Assembly (NCBI RefSeq): GCF_012972705.2
Contig: NZ_JABCSC020000001.1
Span: 248,001 to 312,000 of the forward strand
DNA from: Uliginosibacterium aquaticum
Lineage (GTDB): Bacteria > Pseudomonadota > Gammaproteobacteria > Burkholderiales > Rhodocyclaceae
Direction: 5' to 3'
DNA: 64,000 nucleotides
Shown: in pieces, positions 16,474 through 24,904 of the stretch
Numbering within the stretch: the first letter of the stretch is position 1
Layout of the letters: each line of letters opens with the position of its first letter
Notes under the pieces: model-generated
The model's database searches: none
The model's input: the letters and a program-made list of their open reading frames with translations, nothing else
Told to the model about the DNA's origin: nothing
Program-made: the position numbers and the translations under genes

Positions 16474-16572
16474 ACGAAATTGAGGGGGGCGGGGCCTGCG
16501 GGTCAAATCGCCCTGACCTCTGATCAACGTCCGCCCCGCAGCCATGCCGGGGTGGCCCCGCAGGGTGCGGGG
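16474..16572 (+). promoter_or_regulatory. Promoter and conserved leader of the second porin gene
   Basis: The 306-base gap before the second porin holds TTGAGG (16480-16485), a 17-base spacer and TCAAAT (16503-16508), followed by cgccctgacctctgatcaac. These positions match the first porin leader almost base for base. Downstream, CCCCGCA (16534-16540) and TGCGGGG (16566-16572) can form a stem at the same place as the long stem in the first leader, although the sequences differ. The leader is about 115 nt. The stretch 16324-16473 shows nothing else I can support. Confidence 0.6.
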
Positions 16573-16629
16573 ATCCAGCCATCGGCGGGGTTCGGCGAGA
16601 GAGTCATCCATTCACGTGAGGAGAAATCC

Positions 16630-17793
16630 ATGCAGAAGAAACTCATTGCCCTGGCCGTTGCTGGCCTGATGTCCGGCGCCGCGTTCGCCCAGACTTCCGT
16701 GACCATCGGCGGTAAGGTTGATGCCGGTTATCAATTCAAGAAGACCGCCAACGCTGATTCCAGCGGCGGCTCCAACGGCGGCAAGACCACCGAAACCCTG
16801 TCGGATGGCAGCGCTTCCACCTCGCGCATCACCGTCAGCGCCAAGGAAACCATCAACAAGGATCTGGAAGCCGGTGTCAGCATCGATCTGCGCTTCTCCG
16901 ATTTCTTCGATGGCAAGGCCACCAACAACAGCACCACCTCCACCGTTGCCGGTGTGGGCGGCCTGACCTCCAACGACAAGAAGGCCGTGTACCTGAAGAG
17001 CAACATGCTCGGCCGTCTGCAGTGGGGCGTGCAGAACTTCGGTGACGATTTCTACGTCGCCAGCAAGCCTTACATGGTTGAGCCGAAGGATCTGGAATTC
17101 GTCAAGTACGGTGTGTCCACCTATCGCATGACCGCGCTGACCAACCGCACCACCCAGTACCTGACCCCGACCCTGAGCCTCGGCTCCTTCAAGATCGGTG
17201 GCCAGGCTGTGTACGCCATTGGTGATGGCCGCAAGAGCGGTGACAGCAACGTTAGCAGCACCAGCAGCGGCGACGTTCTGGGCGGTGGCTTCCAGTTCGC
17301 CTTCGGCAAGGTGGTGAACGGTGGTTACGACTACCTGAGCCGTGCCAGCACTGGCGTGACCGATGCAACCGAAGATGGTCTGCGCTTCCAGCGCGCCTAT
17401 GTGTCGGTGTTCCCGGTTGGTGGCCTGAAGCTGGCGGGTACCTACTCCACCCAGAATGGCCGCGCTCGCGCTGTCAACACCGCCTTCCAGGACAAGATCA
17501 CCAACGCCGTCGTGTCGTACAACTTCAACGACAAGGCTGCCATCGGTGCTGAGTACTCGATCGTGCGTGACGTCGGCAGCAACCGCAACAGCGGCCATGG
17601 CTGGATGCTCGGCGGCGCTTACTTCCTGACCAAGAGCGTCTACTTCTACGGCGCCGTGCAGAAGAGCGACTGGGAACGCAACGAAAACAGCGTGGGTGGC
17701 TATGACGGCACCTCCGCCGGCTTCGGTGCAACCCGTTCCGCTACCAAGCGTGACGAGCGTTACACCCGCGTGGGCTTCGTGAAGGAGTTCTGA
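16630..17793 (+). CDS. Gram-negative general porin (second of two)
   Basis: 387 aa, identical in length to the first porin and similar over its whole length. Signal peptide MQKKLIALAVAGLMSGAAFA, then QTSVTIGGKVDAGYQF; the C-terminus is VKEF. A good Shine-Dalgarno AGGAG (16619-16623) sits six bases before the ATG. Blocks conserved with the paralogue include LTSNDKKAVYLKS, QWGVQN, MVEPKD and the NSGH stretch; loops differ, for example SNGGKTTETLSDG against the cysteine-containing loop of the first porin, so pore selectivity may differ. Monocistronic, with its own terminator. Heavy use of preferred codons suggests high expression. Confidence 0.93.
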   Translation: MQKKLIALAVAGLMSGAAFAQTSVTIGGKVDAGYQFKKTANADSSGGSNGGKTTETLSDGSASTSRITVSAKETINKDLEAGVSIDLRFSDFFDGKATNNSTTSTVAGVGGLTSNDKKAVYLKSNMLGRLQWGVQNFGDDFYVASKPYMVEPKDLEFVKYGVSTYRMTALTNRTTQYLTPTLSLGSFKIGGQAVYAIGDGRKSGDSNVSSTSSGDVLGGGFQFAFGKVVNGGYDYLSRASTGVTDATEDGLRFQRAYVSVFPVGGLKLAGTYSTQNGRARAVNTAFQDKITNAVVSYNFNDKAAIGAEYSIVRDVGSNRNSGHGWMLGGAYFLTKSVYFYGAVQKSDWERNENSVGGYDGTSAGFGATRSATKRDERYTRVGFVKEF

Positions 17794-17822
17794 TCCTTCC
17801 TCTGGAAGCGTCAAACGACTTG

Positions 17823-17851
17823 AAAAGGCAGCCTTCGGGCTGCCTTTTTTT
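17823..17851 (+). terminator. Intrinsic terminator of the second porin gene
   Basis: GGCAGCC (17827-17833), UUCG-type tetraloop and GGCTGCC (17838-17844), followed by seven T. A strong textbook terminator. Confidence 0.93.
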
Positions 17852-17871
17852 CGGCTGCACGGAGAACACAC

Positions 17872-18063
17872 ATGAACATCCATGCCAGGGAAGTACTGCT
17901 GCGGCTGATGCTGCTGGAAGAGCTGCTTGCCGTAGCGGATGACGAGGCTGGACTTGAAGCTTTGCTGGCAGGACTGAGCCGGCTTGATGAGGGGCTGTTA
18001 CAACGCCTGGAGCGGGATCTCGGCTTGGTGCAAACGGCGCTGGAGCGCTGCTCGCCGGTCTGA
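17872..18063 (+). CDS. 63-aa helical protein similar to the tail of the downstream MarR regulator
   Basis: 63 aa, Leu-rich, with GGAGA (17861-17865) six bases before the ATG. No known family. Its last 32 residues (from LEALLAGLSRLDEGLL onward) align with the C-terminal tail of the MarR protein at 18106-18594 without gaps, 16 identities in 32 by eye, centred on the pattern LDExLLxRLxxDLxxVQxAL. The sequence predicts one long amphipathic helix, suited to dimerisation. It follows the porin terminator directly, so it may be expressed by read-through or from an unseen promoter. It could be a stand-alone dimerisation module or a degraded duplicate. Confidence 0.6.
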   Translation: MNIHAREVLLRLMLLEELLAVADDEAGLEALLAGLSRLDEGLLQRLERDLGLVQTALERCSPV

Positions 18064-18093
18064 AGAGAGCTGTTTCGGCGGGGATTGTGCGGC

Positions 18094-18099
18094 TATCAT
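18094..18099 (+). promoter_or_regulatory. -10 box close to the MarR start codon
   Basis: TATCAT ends 6 bases before the ATG at 18106, so the message would have almost no leader. No good -35 hexamer is visible at the right distance. Confidence 0.35.
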
Positions 18100-18105
18100 C
18101 GCCCC

Positions 18106-18594
18106 ATGCCTGCCCTTGCCCCGGATGCCATCCGGTTTTCCTCCAGCACTGCACCGGAAGATCCGGCGGAGCGCCTTGCCTGGCGCCTGCAGCTGCTGCT
18201 CAACGCGACACGCCGGCATGCGCGTCGTCGCGAACGCGAAACCGGCCTTGGCCTGCCCCAGTTGCGTGCGCTGCAGTGCGTGCAGGCCCGGCCCGGACTG
18301 GGAGTGAATGAGCTGGCGCGCGAACTTGGCCTGCATCAATCCACTGTCAGCAACATGTTGCGCCCACTCACTATGCAGGGCTGGCTGGAGGCGCGCCGCA
18401 CCGGCAGCGATCGCCGGGCGGTGGCCCTGTATCTGTGCGAGCCCGAAAAGCCCCTGCCTGCACCCTGGCCTCAAGGGGGCAGCGAGCCTTTGCCAGAGGC
18501 GCTGGCGAGCCTCGACGAAGCCCTCCTGCGGCGCCTCGATGCGGACCTGGCGCGGGTACAGGCGGCCTTGCTGGAGCTATTGCCGGAAGGCTGA
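18106..18594 (+). CDS. MarR-family transcriptional regulator
   Basis: 162 aa. Winged-helix region at residues about 25-105: LPQLRALQCVQARPGLGVNE, then LARELGLHQSTVSNMLRPL as recognition helix and the wing RTGSDRRAVALYL. The C-terminal helix (from about residue 130) is the presumed dimer interface and resembles the small protein encoded just upstream. The start at 18106 follows the -10 box and removes a short upstream extension. Effector and targets are unknown; MarR proteins usually regulate a neighbour, and the nearest candidates are the 63-aa gene and the second porin. It converges with psd with only three bases between stop codons, and no terminator is visible there. Confidence 0.82.
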   Translation: MPALAPDAIRFSSSTAPEDPAERLAWRLQLLLNATRRHARRRERETGLGLPQLRALQCVQARPGLGVNELARELGLHQSTVSNMLRPLTMQGWLEARRTGSDRRAVALYLCEPEKPLPAPWPQGGSEPLPEALASLDEALLRRLDADLARVQAALLELLPEG

Positions 18595-18597
18595 GGC

Positions 18598-19446
18598 TCA
18601 GGAGCCGGTGTGCCCCATGGCTTCGCCCATGCGGATCGCCCCACCCGGCAGCCAGGTCGGATTGAAGCTCACGCCAGGCTGCGGGAAGAGCATCACGACG
18701 GTGGAACCGAGCAGGAAGCGCCCCATCTCGGCGCCCTGGGCCAGACGGATGTCCTGCCCGTCGTAACGCCATTCGCGCACATCCTTCACGCGCGGCGGAT
18801 TCACCACTCCATGCCATACCGTGGCCATGCTGCCGACAATGGTGGCGCCCACCAGCACCAGCACAAAGGGCCCGGCCTCCCCCTCAAATACGCACACCAC
18901 CCGCTCGTTGCGTGCAAACAAACCCGGCACGCCGCGTGCGGTGGTCGGATTCACCGAGAACAGCTCGCCCGGCACATGGATCATGCGGGTGAGGCGGCCG
19001 GCGGCCGGCATGTGGATGCGGTGGTAGTCGCGCGGAGACAGGTAAAGGGTCGCGAAGCTGCCGTTGTCGAACTGTCTGGCGAGTTCGGCATCGCCGCCGA
19101 CCAGGGCGGTGGTCGAGTAGCTGTGCCCCTTGGCCTGGAACACCTGATCCCCGGCAATCGCGCCGAACTGGCTGATGGCGCCATCCACCGGGCAGATCAG
19201 CGGTGCATCGGCCAGCGGACGGGCATCCTCACGCAAGGCGCGGGTAAAAAAATCATTGAAGCTCGGGTAGGCCGTGATATCCGGATTGGCCGCCTCGCTC
19301 ATGTTCACGCCGTAGCGGCCGACGAACCAGCGAATGACGGCACTGGTCAGCCCGCCCAGCGGTTTGCTGGCGAAGCGCCCGGCCAGTTCGGTGAGCATTT
19401 GCTTGGGCAGCAGATGCTGGGGCAGGACTTTGAGACGATCGGACAT
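18598..19446 (-). CDS. psd: Phosphatidylserine decarboxylase proenzyme
   Basis: 282 aa. Converts phosphatidylserine to phosphatidylethanolamine at the inner membrane, the main phospholipid step in Gram-negative bacteria. The self-cleavage motif LGST is at residues 246-249; Ser248 becomes the pyruvoyl group of the alpha chain. Other family marks are FNDFFTRALREDARPL (64-79), PVDGAISQFG (86-95) with the catalytic Asp, and LSPRDYHRIHMP (136-147) with the catalytic His. Length fits the membrane-associated Psd class. A pssA partner is not in this window. Transcribed leftwards, apparently alone. Confidence 0.96.
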   Translation of the reverse strand: MSDRLKVLPQHLLPKQMLTELAGRFASKPLGGLTSAVIRWFVGRYGVNMSEAANPDITAYPSFNDFFTRALREDARPLADAPLICPVDGAISQFGAIAGDQVFQAKGHSYSTTALVGGDAELARQFDNGSFATLYLSPRDYHRIHMPAAGRLTRMIHVPGELFSVNPTTARGVPGLFARNERVVCVFEGEAGPFVLVLVGATIVGSMATVWHGVVNPPRVKDVREWRYDGQDIRLAQGAEMGRFLLGSTVVMLFPQPGVSFNPTWLPGGAIRMGEAMGHTGS

Positions 19447-19498
19447 GGCAGCGGCGAGGTGAGCGGACAGGGCCGCAATTGTAGCTGCCAGGGCGCAC

Positions 19499-19900
19499 TC
19501 AGTGCGCGCTAGTGGCGGCCTTCGAGCTGCGACGGCGGCTGCTTTTGGGCGCGCTTTCTGCTGCGGCTTCTTCCGCGCCCGCCTCTTCTTCTGCTTTGGC
19601 CTTGCTCTTGGGCATTGCGCCCAGCGTGGGCAGTTCGGGCTTCACGGTGTCGATCTTGTTCTCGGCCATGTAATCGTTCATTTCGCGCCAGCCGGCGAAG
19701 ATGGCCGCCTTGTGCCCGCCCGGATTCAGGGTGTAGCAATCCTCCAGCGCCCGCCCGGCATGTCGGCAGGCGCTGCCAATGGCCTTGCCTTCTGCCTCCT
19801 TGGCCGCTGCATCTTTGGCCGGGTCGGGAATGCCCAGTTGCTCGCAGGCGCCGAGGCTGAGCAGCAGGAGCAAGGGGGAAATCAGGCGAGCGCGTGTCAT
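19499..19900 (-). CDS. Putative lipoprotein, conserved in betaproteobacteria, function unknown
   Basis: 133 aa. Lipobox LSLGAC with Cys19 as acylation site. The mature part has a conserved-looking core ACRHAGRALEDCYTLNP and AAIFAGWREMNDYM at about residues 44-82, which I associate with an uncharacterised betaproteobacterial family. The two cysteines in the core (about 44 and 55) could form a disulphide. The last 35 residues are low-complexity Ala/Glu/Lys/Ser and likely disordered. The adjacent gene on the same strand, psd, lies 52 bases downstream, so the two may be co-transcribed. Confidence 0.65.
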   Translation of the reverse strand: MTRARLISPLLLLLSLGACEQLGIPDPAKDAAAKEAEGKAIGSACRHAGRALEDCYTLNPGGHKAAIFAGWREMNDYMAENKIDTVKPELPTLGAMPKSKAKAEEEAGAEEAAAESAPKSSRRRSSKAATSAH

Positions 19901-20001
19901 GGCAAGGGTCCGGAAGGAGAATGTCCTGCAAGCAATAACGTCACCCGGCGGGGAGGACTTGAACCGTCCGTCACCCGGTGCCTGCGCTGCGCGTTCCGGG
20001 T

Positions 20002-20030
20002 TTGGGAGGGGCGTGAGCGGCGCCTATAAT
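20002..20030 (+). promoter_or_regulatory. Promoter of the solute-binding protein gene
   Basis: TTGGGA (20002-20007), a 17-base spacer and a consensus TATAAT (20025-20030), with the ATG at 20066 leaving a leader of about 29 nt. Confidence 0.7.
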
Positions 20031-20065
20031 CCGGCTCTCTGTTGTTGCTGCTTCCGGAGTTTTTC

Positions 20066-21409
20066 ATGACCCAATTCCCCCTTCGCGCCGGCACCTTGCT
20101 GACGTCCCTCGTGCTGGCCGCAGCGGCCATGCCGGTTCATGCCGCGCCTGCCAAGGCGGCACCCGCCAAGGCTCCGGCCACCCCGGTTCAGATCGAGCTG
20201 AGCCATGGCCTCGGTGCTGACAAGGGCGCTCAGTTGCTGAAGCTGGTCGAGCGCTTTAATGCCGCCAACCCCGGCAGCACGGTGATGCTGAGCGAGCGCC
20301 ACTGGAGCGAAGGTGCCCAGCCGGTGCTGAGCATCGTGGCGGAAGCGGATGAAGAGAACTTCCTGAGCGGCCCGTCGCGTTTCAAGCCCTTGTGGCAGGT
20401 CATGAAAGACGCCCGCGAGCCGCTCAATACTCTGCGCCCAGGTGACGTGAAGGTCATGGTGCCTTCCTCGCTGGACAGCGCCGGGCGCCTGCAGGCCCTG
20501 CCGGTCGCCTTGTCCACACCGGTGATGTTCTACAACGTCAAGGCACTGGAAGCGGTTGGCATCAATGGCAGCAATCTGCCGAAGAACTGGAACGACTGGC
20601 AGGCCGTGCTGGGCAAGCTGGTGGCAGCGGGGCAGGCCTGCCCGATGACGGTTTCTCAGCCCGTGTCCACCCTGCTCGAAAACGCCAGCGCCTGGAATAA
20701 CCAGGCCTTCGTCACGGGCGGCAAGAACGAGCAGATCGCCGTCAACGGCCTGATTCAGGTGAAGCATCTGGCCAAAATGAGCACCTGGTACAAGGCCCGC
20801 TACCTGCACTACTTCGGCCGCGGCAATGAAGGCGAGGCGCGCTTCGCCCGCGGTGACTGTGCCGTGCTGGCGGCGCCTTCCGGCGCTTACCCGACCCTCG
20901 TGCGTGAAGCCGGCTTTGAAGTGGGGGTGGGCGGCTATCCGTATCACGACGATGCCTATGGCGCGCCGCAGAACACCTGGGCGGATGGCCCGGCGCTGTG
21001 GGTGGCCTCCGGCAAGTCGGCGGCCGAATACAAGCTGGCAGCACGCTTCATCCGCTTCTGGCTGTCGGCCCAGAGCCAGGTGGAGTGGCAGCTTAATTCG
21101 GGCTACCTGCCGCTGAGCGAAGCCGGCCTGCTGGCCACCCAGGCCAGCAAGCTGCTGCGTGATGAGCTGGTTGCCCAGCGCGTGGCCATCAGCCAGCTCA
21201 CGTACAAGCCTGTGACCAGCTTCTCCTACGCCACTGCCTTTGCCCACCGTCGCGGTGTGCGCCGTGTTCTGGCCGAAGAAATGGAAGCTGTGTTTGCCGA
21301 CCAGAAGCCGCCCAAGCAGGGCCTCGACGACGCGGTGCAGCGCATCAAGGCCGGTGAGCAGGGCTGCTGCCGTCCGCTGGCGACCATGCCGGCCGGCCAG
21401 CTGAACTGA
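20066..21409 (+). CDS. ABC-type sugar/glycerol-phosphate substrate-binding protein (UgpB-like)
   Basis: 447 aa. A Sec signal peptide (TLLTSLVLAAAAMPVHA, cleaved near residue 27) and then a family 1 extracellular solute-binding fold: IELSHGLGADKGAQLLKLVERFNAANPG, the PVALSTPVMFYNVKALE strand region, NWNDWQAVLGKL and a C-terminal ARFIRFWLSAQSQVEWQL segment. Closest by pattern to UgpB, the glycerol-3-phosphate binding protein. It would deliver a ligand to an inner-membrane ABC transporter, but no permease or ATPase gene is nearby, so it is an orphan binding protein or works with a distant transporter. GGAG at 20056-20059 precedes the start. Confidence 0.8.
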   Translation: MTQFPLRAGTLLTSLVLAAAAMPVHAAPAKAAPAKAPATPVQIELSHGLGADKGAQLLKLVERFNAANPGSTVMLSERHWSEGAQPVLSIVAEADEENFLSGPSRFKPLWQVMKDAREPLNTLRPGDVKVMVPSSLDSAGRLQALPVALSTPVMFYNVKALEAVGINGSNLPKNWNDWQAVLGKLVAAGQACPMTVSQPVSTLLENASAWNNQAFVTGGKNEQIAVNGLIQVKHLAKMSTWYKARYLHYFGRGNEGEARFARGDCAVLAAPSGAYPTLVREAGFEVGVGGYPYHDDAYGAPQNTWADGPALWVASGKSAAEYKLAARFIRFWLSAQSQVEWQLNSGYLPLSEAGLLATQASKLLRDELVAQRVAISQLTYKPVTSFSYATAFAHRRGVRRVLAEEMEAVFADQKPPKQGLDDAVQRIKAGEQGCCRPLATMPAGQLN

Positions 21410-21429
21410 GTCTGTTGCGCCGTTCTGAA

Positions 21430-21463
21430 AGCCCGGGATCGCCGCAAGGCTCCCGGGCTTTTT
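21430..21463 (+). terminator. Intrinsic terminator after the binding-protein gene
   Basis: AGCCCGGGA (21430-21438) pairs perfectly with TCCCGGGCT (21451-21459), followed by TTTTT. It reaches the stop codon of the convergent GGDEF-EAL gene. Confidence 0.9.
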
Positions 21464-23690
21464 AACGCCTGATCTCTGCCGCGGGTACCGGCCGCGAAAT
21501 CAGGTAGCCCTGCAGGTATTCGCAGCCGAGTTCGGTCAGCATGCGTGCCTGCTCTTCGGTTTCCACGCCTTCGGCCACGATCTTCATGCCCAGGCTGTGG
21601 CCCATGGCGATGATCGCGCGGACCAGGGCGAGATTGCGTTCGCTGTGTTCGATGCCGTTCACGAAGGCTCGGTCAATTTTCAGGGTCTGCAGGTGGAAGC
21701 GGGTGAGATAGCTCAGCGATGAGTAGCCGGTGCCGAAATCGTCGAGCGATACGCCGATGCCCATGGCATTGACGGCGTCGATGACGCGGATCACCGTGTC
21801 GGCTTCGTCGATGAGCACCCGCTCGGTGAGTTCGATTTCCAGCTCGTCGGGCGCTGCGCCGCTACGGGCCAGGAATTCGCGCAGTAGGAGCAGGAAATCC
21901 GGATCGACCAGCTGGGCGGCGGAGACGTTCACGCTCACGCAGATCGGTCCGGCGGCTTCATCGGCCCAGCTGCGAGCCTGGCGGGTGGCCTCCTGCAGCA
22001 CCCAGCAACCAATCTCCACGATCAGGCCGCTTTCCTCGGCAATCGGGATGAAGCGATCCGGGCCGACGAAACCGAGGCTGGGCGTGCTCCAGCGGATCAG
22101 TGCCTCCACCTTGCTCAGCTTGCGGCTGCGCGCCTCCACGATGGGCTGATAGACGAGGTGAAACTCGTTGCGGGCGATGGCGTGCTGCAGCGCCTCGTCG
22201 ATCAGCAAGGCGTCGCGGGCGAGGGTATTGAAGGCCTCCTCAAAGACCTTCAGGCGTCCGCGTCCGCCATCCTTGGCTGCATACATCGCGGAATCGGCTG
22301 CGCGCAGCAGATTCTCCGGGTCCGTACCATGGCCGGGGCTCAGCGCGATGCCGATGCTTGCAGACATGGCGACGCGGAAAGGTGGCAGTTCGAAGGGGTC
22401 GCGCAAGTCATCAAGAATGCGCTGCGCCAGGCGTGAGGCGGCTTCCTGCGCGGCCGTAAGATCGAGCTGGCTGGACACGATGACGAACTCGTCACCGCCG
22501 AAACGGGCCAGTATGTCTTCGCTGCCGGCAAGCTTGCGCAGGCGCTGGCCGACCAAGCGCAGCAGCTCGTCGCCGACTGAATGGCCCAGGGTGTCGTTGA
22601 TGCGCCGGAAGTGATCGAGATCGATCAGTAGCACGCTGCAGGCGCTGCTGCTCTGGCCGGACAGCTTGAGCGCTTTGTCCAGATGGTGATGCAGAGCCAG
22701 GCGGTTGAGCAGGCCGCTGACCGGATCAAAGTTCGCCGCTTGCCAGAGCGCCTGTTCCTGTTGCTTGCGCTGCGAGATGTCGATGATCTGGGTCAGCACG
22801 CTGGTCTGGCCGCGAATGCTGCAGGGGCTGCTGATCAGTTCGACTGGCAGGCGCTGGCCGTTGCGAACGATGTACTCATCATTGCTGATCAATGGAATCG
22901 GAGCGCCGGGTGCCGTCACGCGCATAAACCATTCATGAGCTTTGGCCGTGCTGCGCCCGGAGGCGATCTCGCTGATGTTGCGGCCGACCAGTGCGTGGGC
23001 GTTGGGCTGGCCGATCAGTTGGGCGAACTTGTTGTTCGCGGTCAGGATGATGCCGCTTTCATTACGGATCACGAAGCCGTTGCCCTGACCATCGATGGTC
23101 GCGCGCAGCAAGGCTTGTGATTCGCGTAGAGCGGCGTGGATCAGGCCCAGGCTGGAAGCTGTTTTGAATACAAAACCCAGCGTGAAGATCAGCGCCGGGG
23201 AATGCTCCAGCCACAGGATCACTGGCCCAGAAAAATTCACGAGTGCGCGCAACAGAAGTAGCAAGGCCAGCAGACGATAGGCGCGGTCGCCACGCCCGAT
23301 CTGCACTGCGCACCAGAGCAGCACCAGGCCCAACAGGATGAACTTTCCGGTGGAGGATGCTGCAGGCTGATAGACGCCCAGGGCATACAGGGCTGCAGTG
23401 AGCAGGCCCAGCACTGCGCCGCCGGCACGCCACTCCAGTGGCAGGCCGCAGAAGTGACGGGTGCCGAACCAGTAGCCAGCGACCCCCATCGTGAAGCACA
23501 GCAGCAGGGCCGTCTGCAGCAGTACATGCCCCGTAGGCAGCAGGAGCCAGCCCAGCGTCGCCAGACCGAGCAGGATCTGGCCACCACCCCATAGCAGGGC
23601 GTACAGATCCTCCCTGCGGACCAGCCACAGCACGATCAGGAGGCTGCCCAGGGTGCAGTCTGCAGTGAAGGAAAGTTCGGCGGAGTTCAC
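21462..23690 (-). CDS. Membrane-bound GGDEF-EAL cyclic-di-GMP protein with PAS domain (copy 1)
   Basis: 742 aa. About seven membrane helices fill residues 10-195, then a PAS-type sensor (about 200-310, FVIRNESGIILTANNKFAQL), a GGDEF domain (about 320-480, RFGGDEFVIV, intact active site) and an EAL domain (about 490-740: VEALIRW, LDDFGTGYSSLSYL, KIDRAFVNG, AEGVETEEQ). Both the diguanylate cyclase and the phosphodiesterase motifs look complete, so the protein could make or break c-di-GMP, the second messenger for biofilm and motility. It is a full-length paralogue of the protein at 39423-41669. Monocistronic, leftwards. Confidence 0.92.
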   Translation of the reverse strand: MNSAELSFTADCTLGSLLIVLWLVRREDLYALLWGGGQILLGLATLGWLLLPTGHVLLQTALLLCFTMGVAGYWFGTRHFCGLPLEWRAGGAVLGLLTAALYALGVYQPAASSTGKFILLGLVLLWCAVQIGRGDRAYRLLALLLLLRALVNFSGPVILWLEHSPALIFTLGFVFKTASSLGLIHAALRESQALLRATIDGQGNGFVIRNESGIILTANNKFAQLIGQPNAHALVGRNISEIASGRSTAKAHEWFMRVTAPGAPIPLISNDEYIVRNGQRLPVELISSPCSIRGQTSVLTQIIDISQRKQQEQALWQAANFDPVSGLLNRLALHHHLDKALKLSGQSSSACSVLLIDLDHFRRINDTLGHSVGDELLRLVGQRLRKLAGSEDILARFGGDEFVIVSSQLDLTAAQEAASRLAQRILDDLRDPFELPPFRVAMSASIGIALSPGHGTDPENLLRAADSAMYAAKDGGRGRLKVFEEAFNTLARDALLIDEALQHAIARNEFHLVYQPIVEARSRKLSKVEALIRWSTPSLGFVGPDRFIPIAEESGLIVEIGCWVLQEATRQARSWADEAAGPICVSVNVSAAQLVDPDFLLLLREFLARSGAAPDELEIELTERVLIDEADTVIRVIDAVNAMGIGVSLDDFGTGYSSLSYLTRFHLQTLKIDRAFVNGIEHSERNLALVRAIIAMGHSLGMKIVAEGVETEEQARMLTELGCEYLQGYLISRPVPAAEIRR

Positions 23691-23751
23691 GGCGCGGCAG
23701 TTGTGGGCTATCTGCTCTTTATCGGCAGGCCGCCGGAGTTCTGGATGGCTA

Positions 23752-24618
23752 TCAGCCTTTCGGACGCCAGCCGTTGGCCAGTGCCGTGCCGGCCAGCACG
23801 ATCACGCCACCGGCGAGCATCGTGAGGCTGATCTGTTCGCCCAGAAACAGCGCCCCCCACAGCACGCCGAAGACCGGGATCAGGAAGGTCACGGTGAGGG
23901 TGCGAGCCGGGCCGATCTCGCTGACCAGGCGGAAATAGATCAGGTAGGCCCAGCCGGTGCAGATCAGTGCCAGGGCTGTTACGGCCAGCCAGTCACCTGC
24001 CTGCGGCACGCTGCGTGCCGGGATCAGCAGTGCCAGGGGCAGCACGCACAGGCTGGAGGCCCACATGCTGCCGTGGGCTTGATCGAAGGACGGGATGTGG
24101 CTGGCATGTTTCTTCGCGTAACTGGTGGCCAGCGCGTAGCACAGCGGCGCGAGCAGGGCCGCACCGGCCGCGAGTGCCGCACCTTCGCTGCGCGTGCTGG
24201 CCTCGCTTCCCACGATCAGGGCCACACCGGCAAAGCCCAGGCTCAGGCCGATGGCCGCGCCCCGGCTCAGCGGCGTACCGAGCCAGATGCGGGCGACCAG
24301 CGCACCGAAGATTGGTGCGGCCGCATTGATGATGGCCAGCAGGGAGGCGTTCAGGGTCTGCGCCGCAAAGGCATAGAGCAGAAAGGGCAGGCCGGAGTTG
24401 AAGACTCCCATGAAGGCGTAGTGCCGCCCGTTGGCGCGCCAGTGGGCCGGTTTGTGCCAGTACAGCGCCAGGGCCAGCAGGAACACGGCTGCCAGACCCA
24501 CCCGCAGGAGGATCAGCTTGCCCGGCCCGAATACCGGTACGCCGATGCGCATGAACAGGAAGGAGGCGCCCCAGATGGCGGCGAGCAGGATCAGGCGGGC
24601 GAGGTTGAGCGCAGACAT
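23752..24618 (-). CDS. EamA/DMT-superfamily inner-membrane transporter
   Basis: 288 aa with ten predicted membrane helices in two EamA repeats (residues about 5-135 and 150-285). The first helix contains LILLAAIWGASFLFMRIG, the usual DMT start, and the end of repeat two has VLWGALFLGEQISLTML. These proteins export metabolites or amino acids by antiport; the substrate cannot be told from sequence. Single gene, leftwards, 61 bases upstream of the GGDEF-EAL gene on the same strand and divergent from the siderophore receptor. Confidence 0.85.
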   Translation of the reverse strand: MSALNLARLILLAAIWGASFLFMRIGVPVFGPGKLILLRVGLAAVFLLALALYWHKPAHWRANGRHYAFMGVFNSGLPFLLYAFAAQTLNASLLAIINAAAPIFGALVARIWLGTPLSRGAAIGLSLGFAGVALIVGSEASTRSEGAALAAGAALLAPLCYALATSYAKKHASHIPSFDQAHGSMWASSLCVLPLALLIPARSVPQAGDWLAVTALALICTGWAYLIYFRLVSEIGPARTLTVTFLIPVFGVLWGALFLGEQISLTMLAGGVIVLAGTALANGWRPKG

Positions 24619-24762
24619 GACAGGAGGCGAAGGCCGGGGAAGGCACTCACGTTAGCCGTGGTCAGTGGCTGGGGTCAATGTGGCGGAATGGCTCTTTGAG
24701 GGGGCTGCGCAGCATGCACGCAACACGTATGCAGGTGCCCCCGCAAGAGACGCAGAAACGAC

Positions 24763-24808
24763 TTGTTCATTTTTGTAAAATAAAGTACAAATGCGAACGA
24801 TTCGCAAA
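24763..24808 (+). promoter_or_regulatory. Fur-type operator and promoter of the siderophore receptor gene
   Basis: TGCGAA-CGA-TTCGCA (24792-24806) is a perfect inverted repeat of the proteobacterial Fur-box form (compare TGAGAA-TNA-TTCTCA). It overlaps the end of a weak promoter, TTGTTC (24763-24768), 17 bases, TACAAA (24786-24791), so bound Fur would block transcription in iron-rich cells. About 100 bases of untranslated leader follow. Confidence 0.65.
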
Positions 24809-24904
24809 AACGGATCAAAAATAGAACCCGGGGTGCCAACGGTCTGTCAAAGGCCGGGCTTCGACTCCGGCAATCCCGCAGACCCTCACTCCGGAGTAGT
24901 TGCA

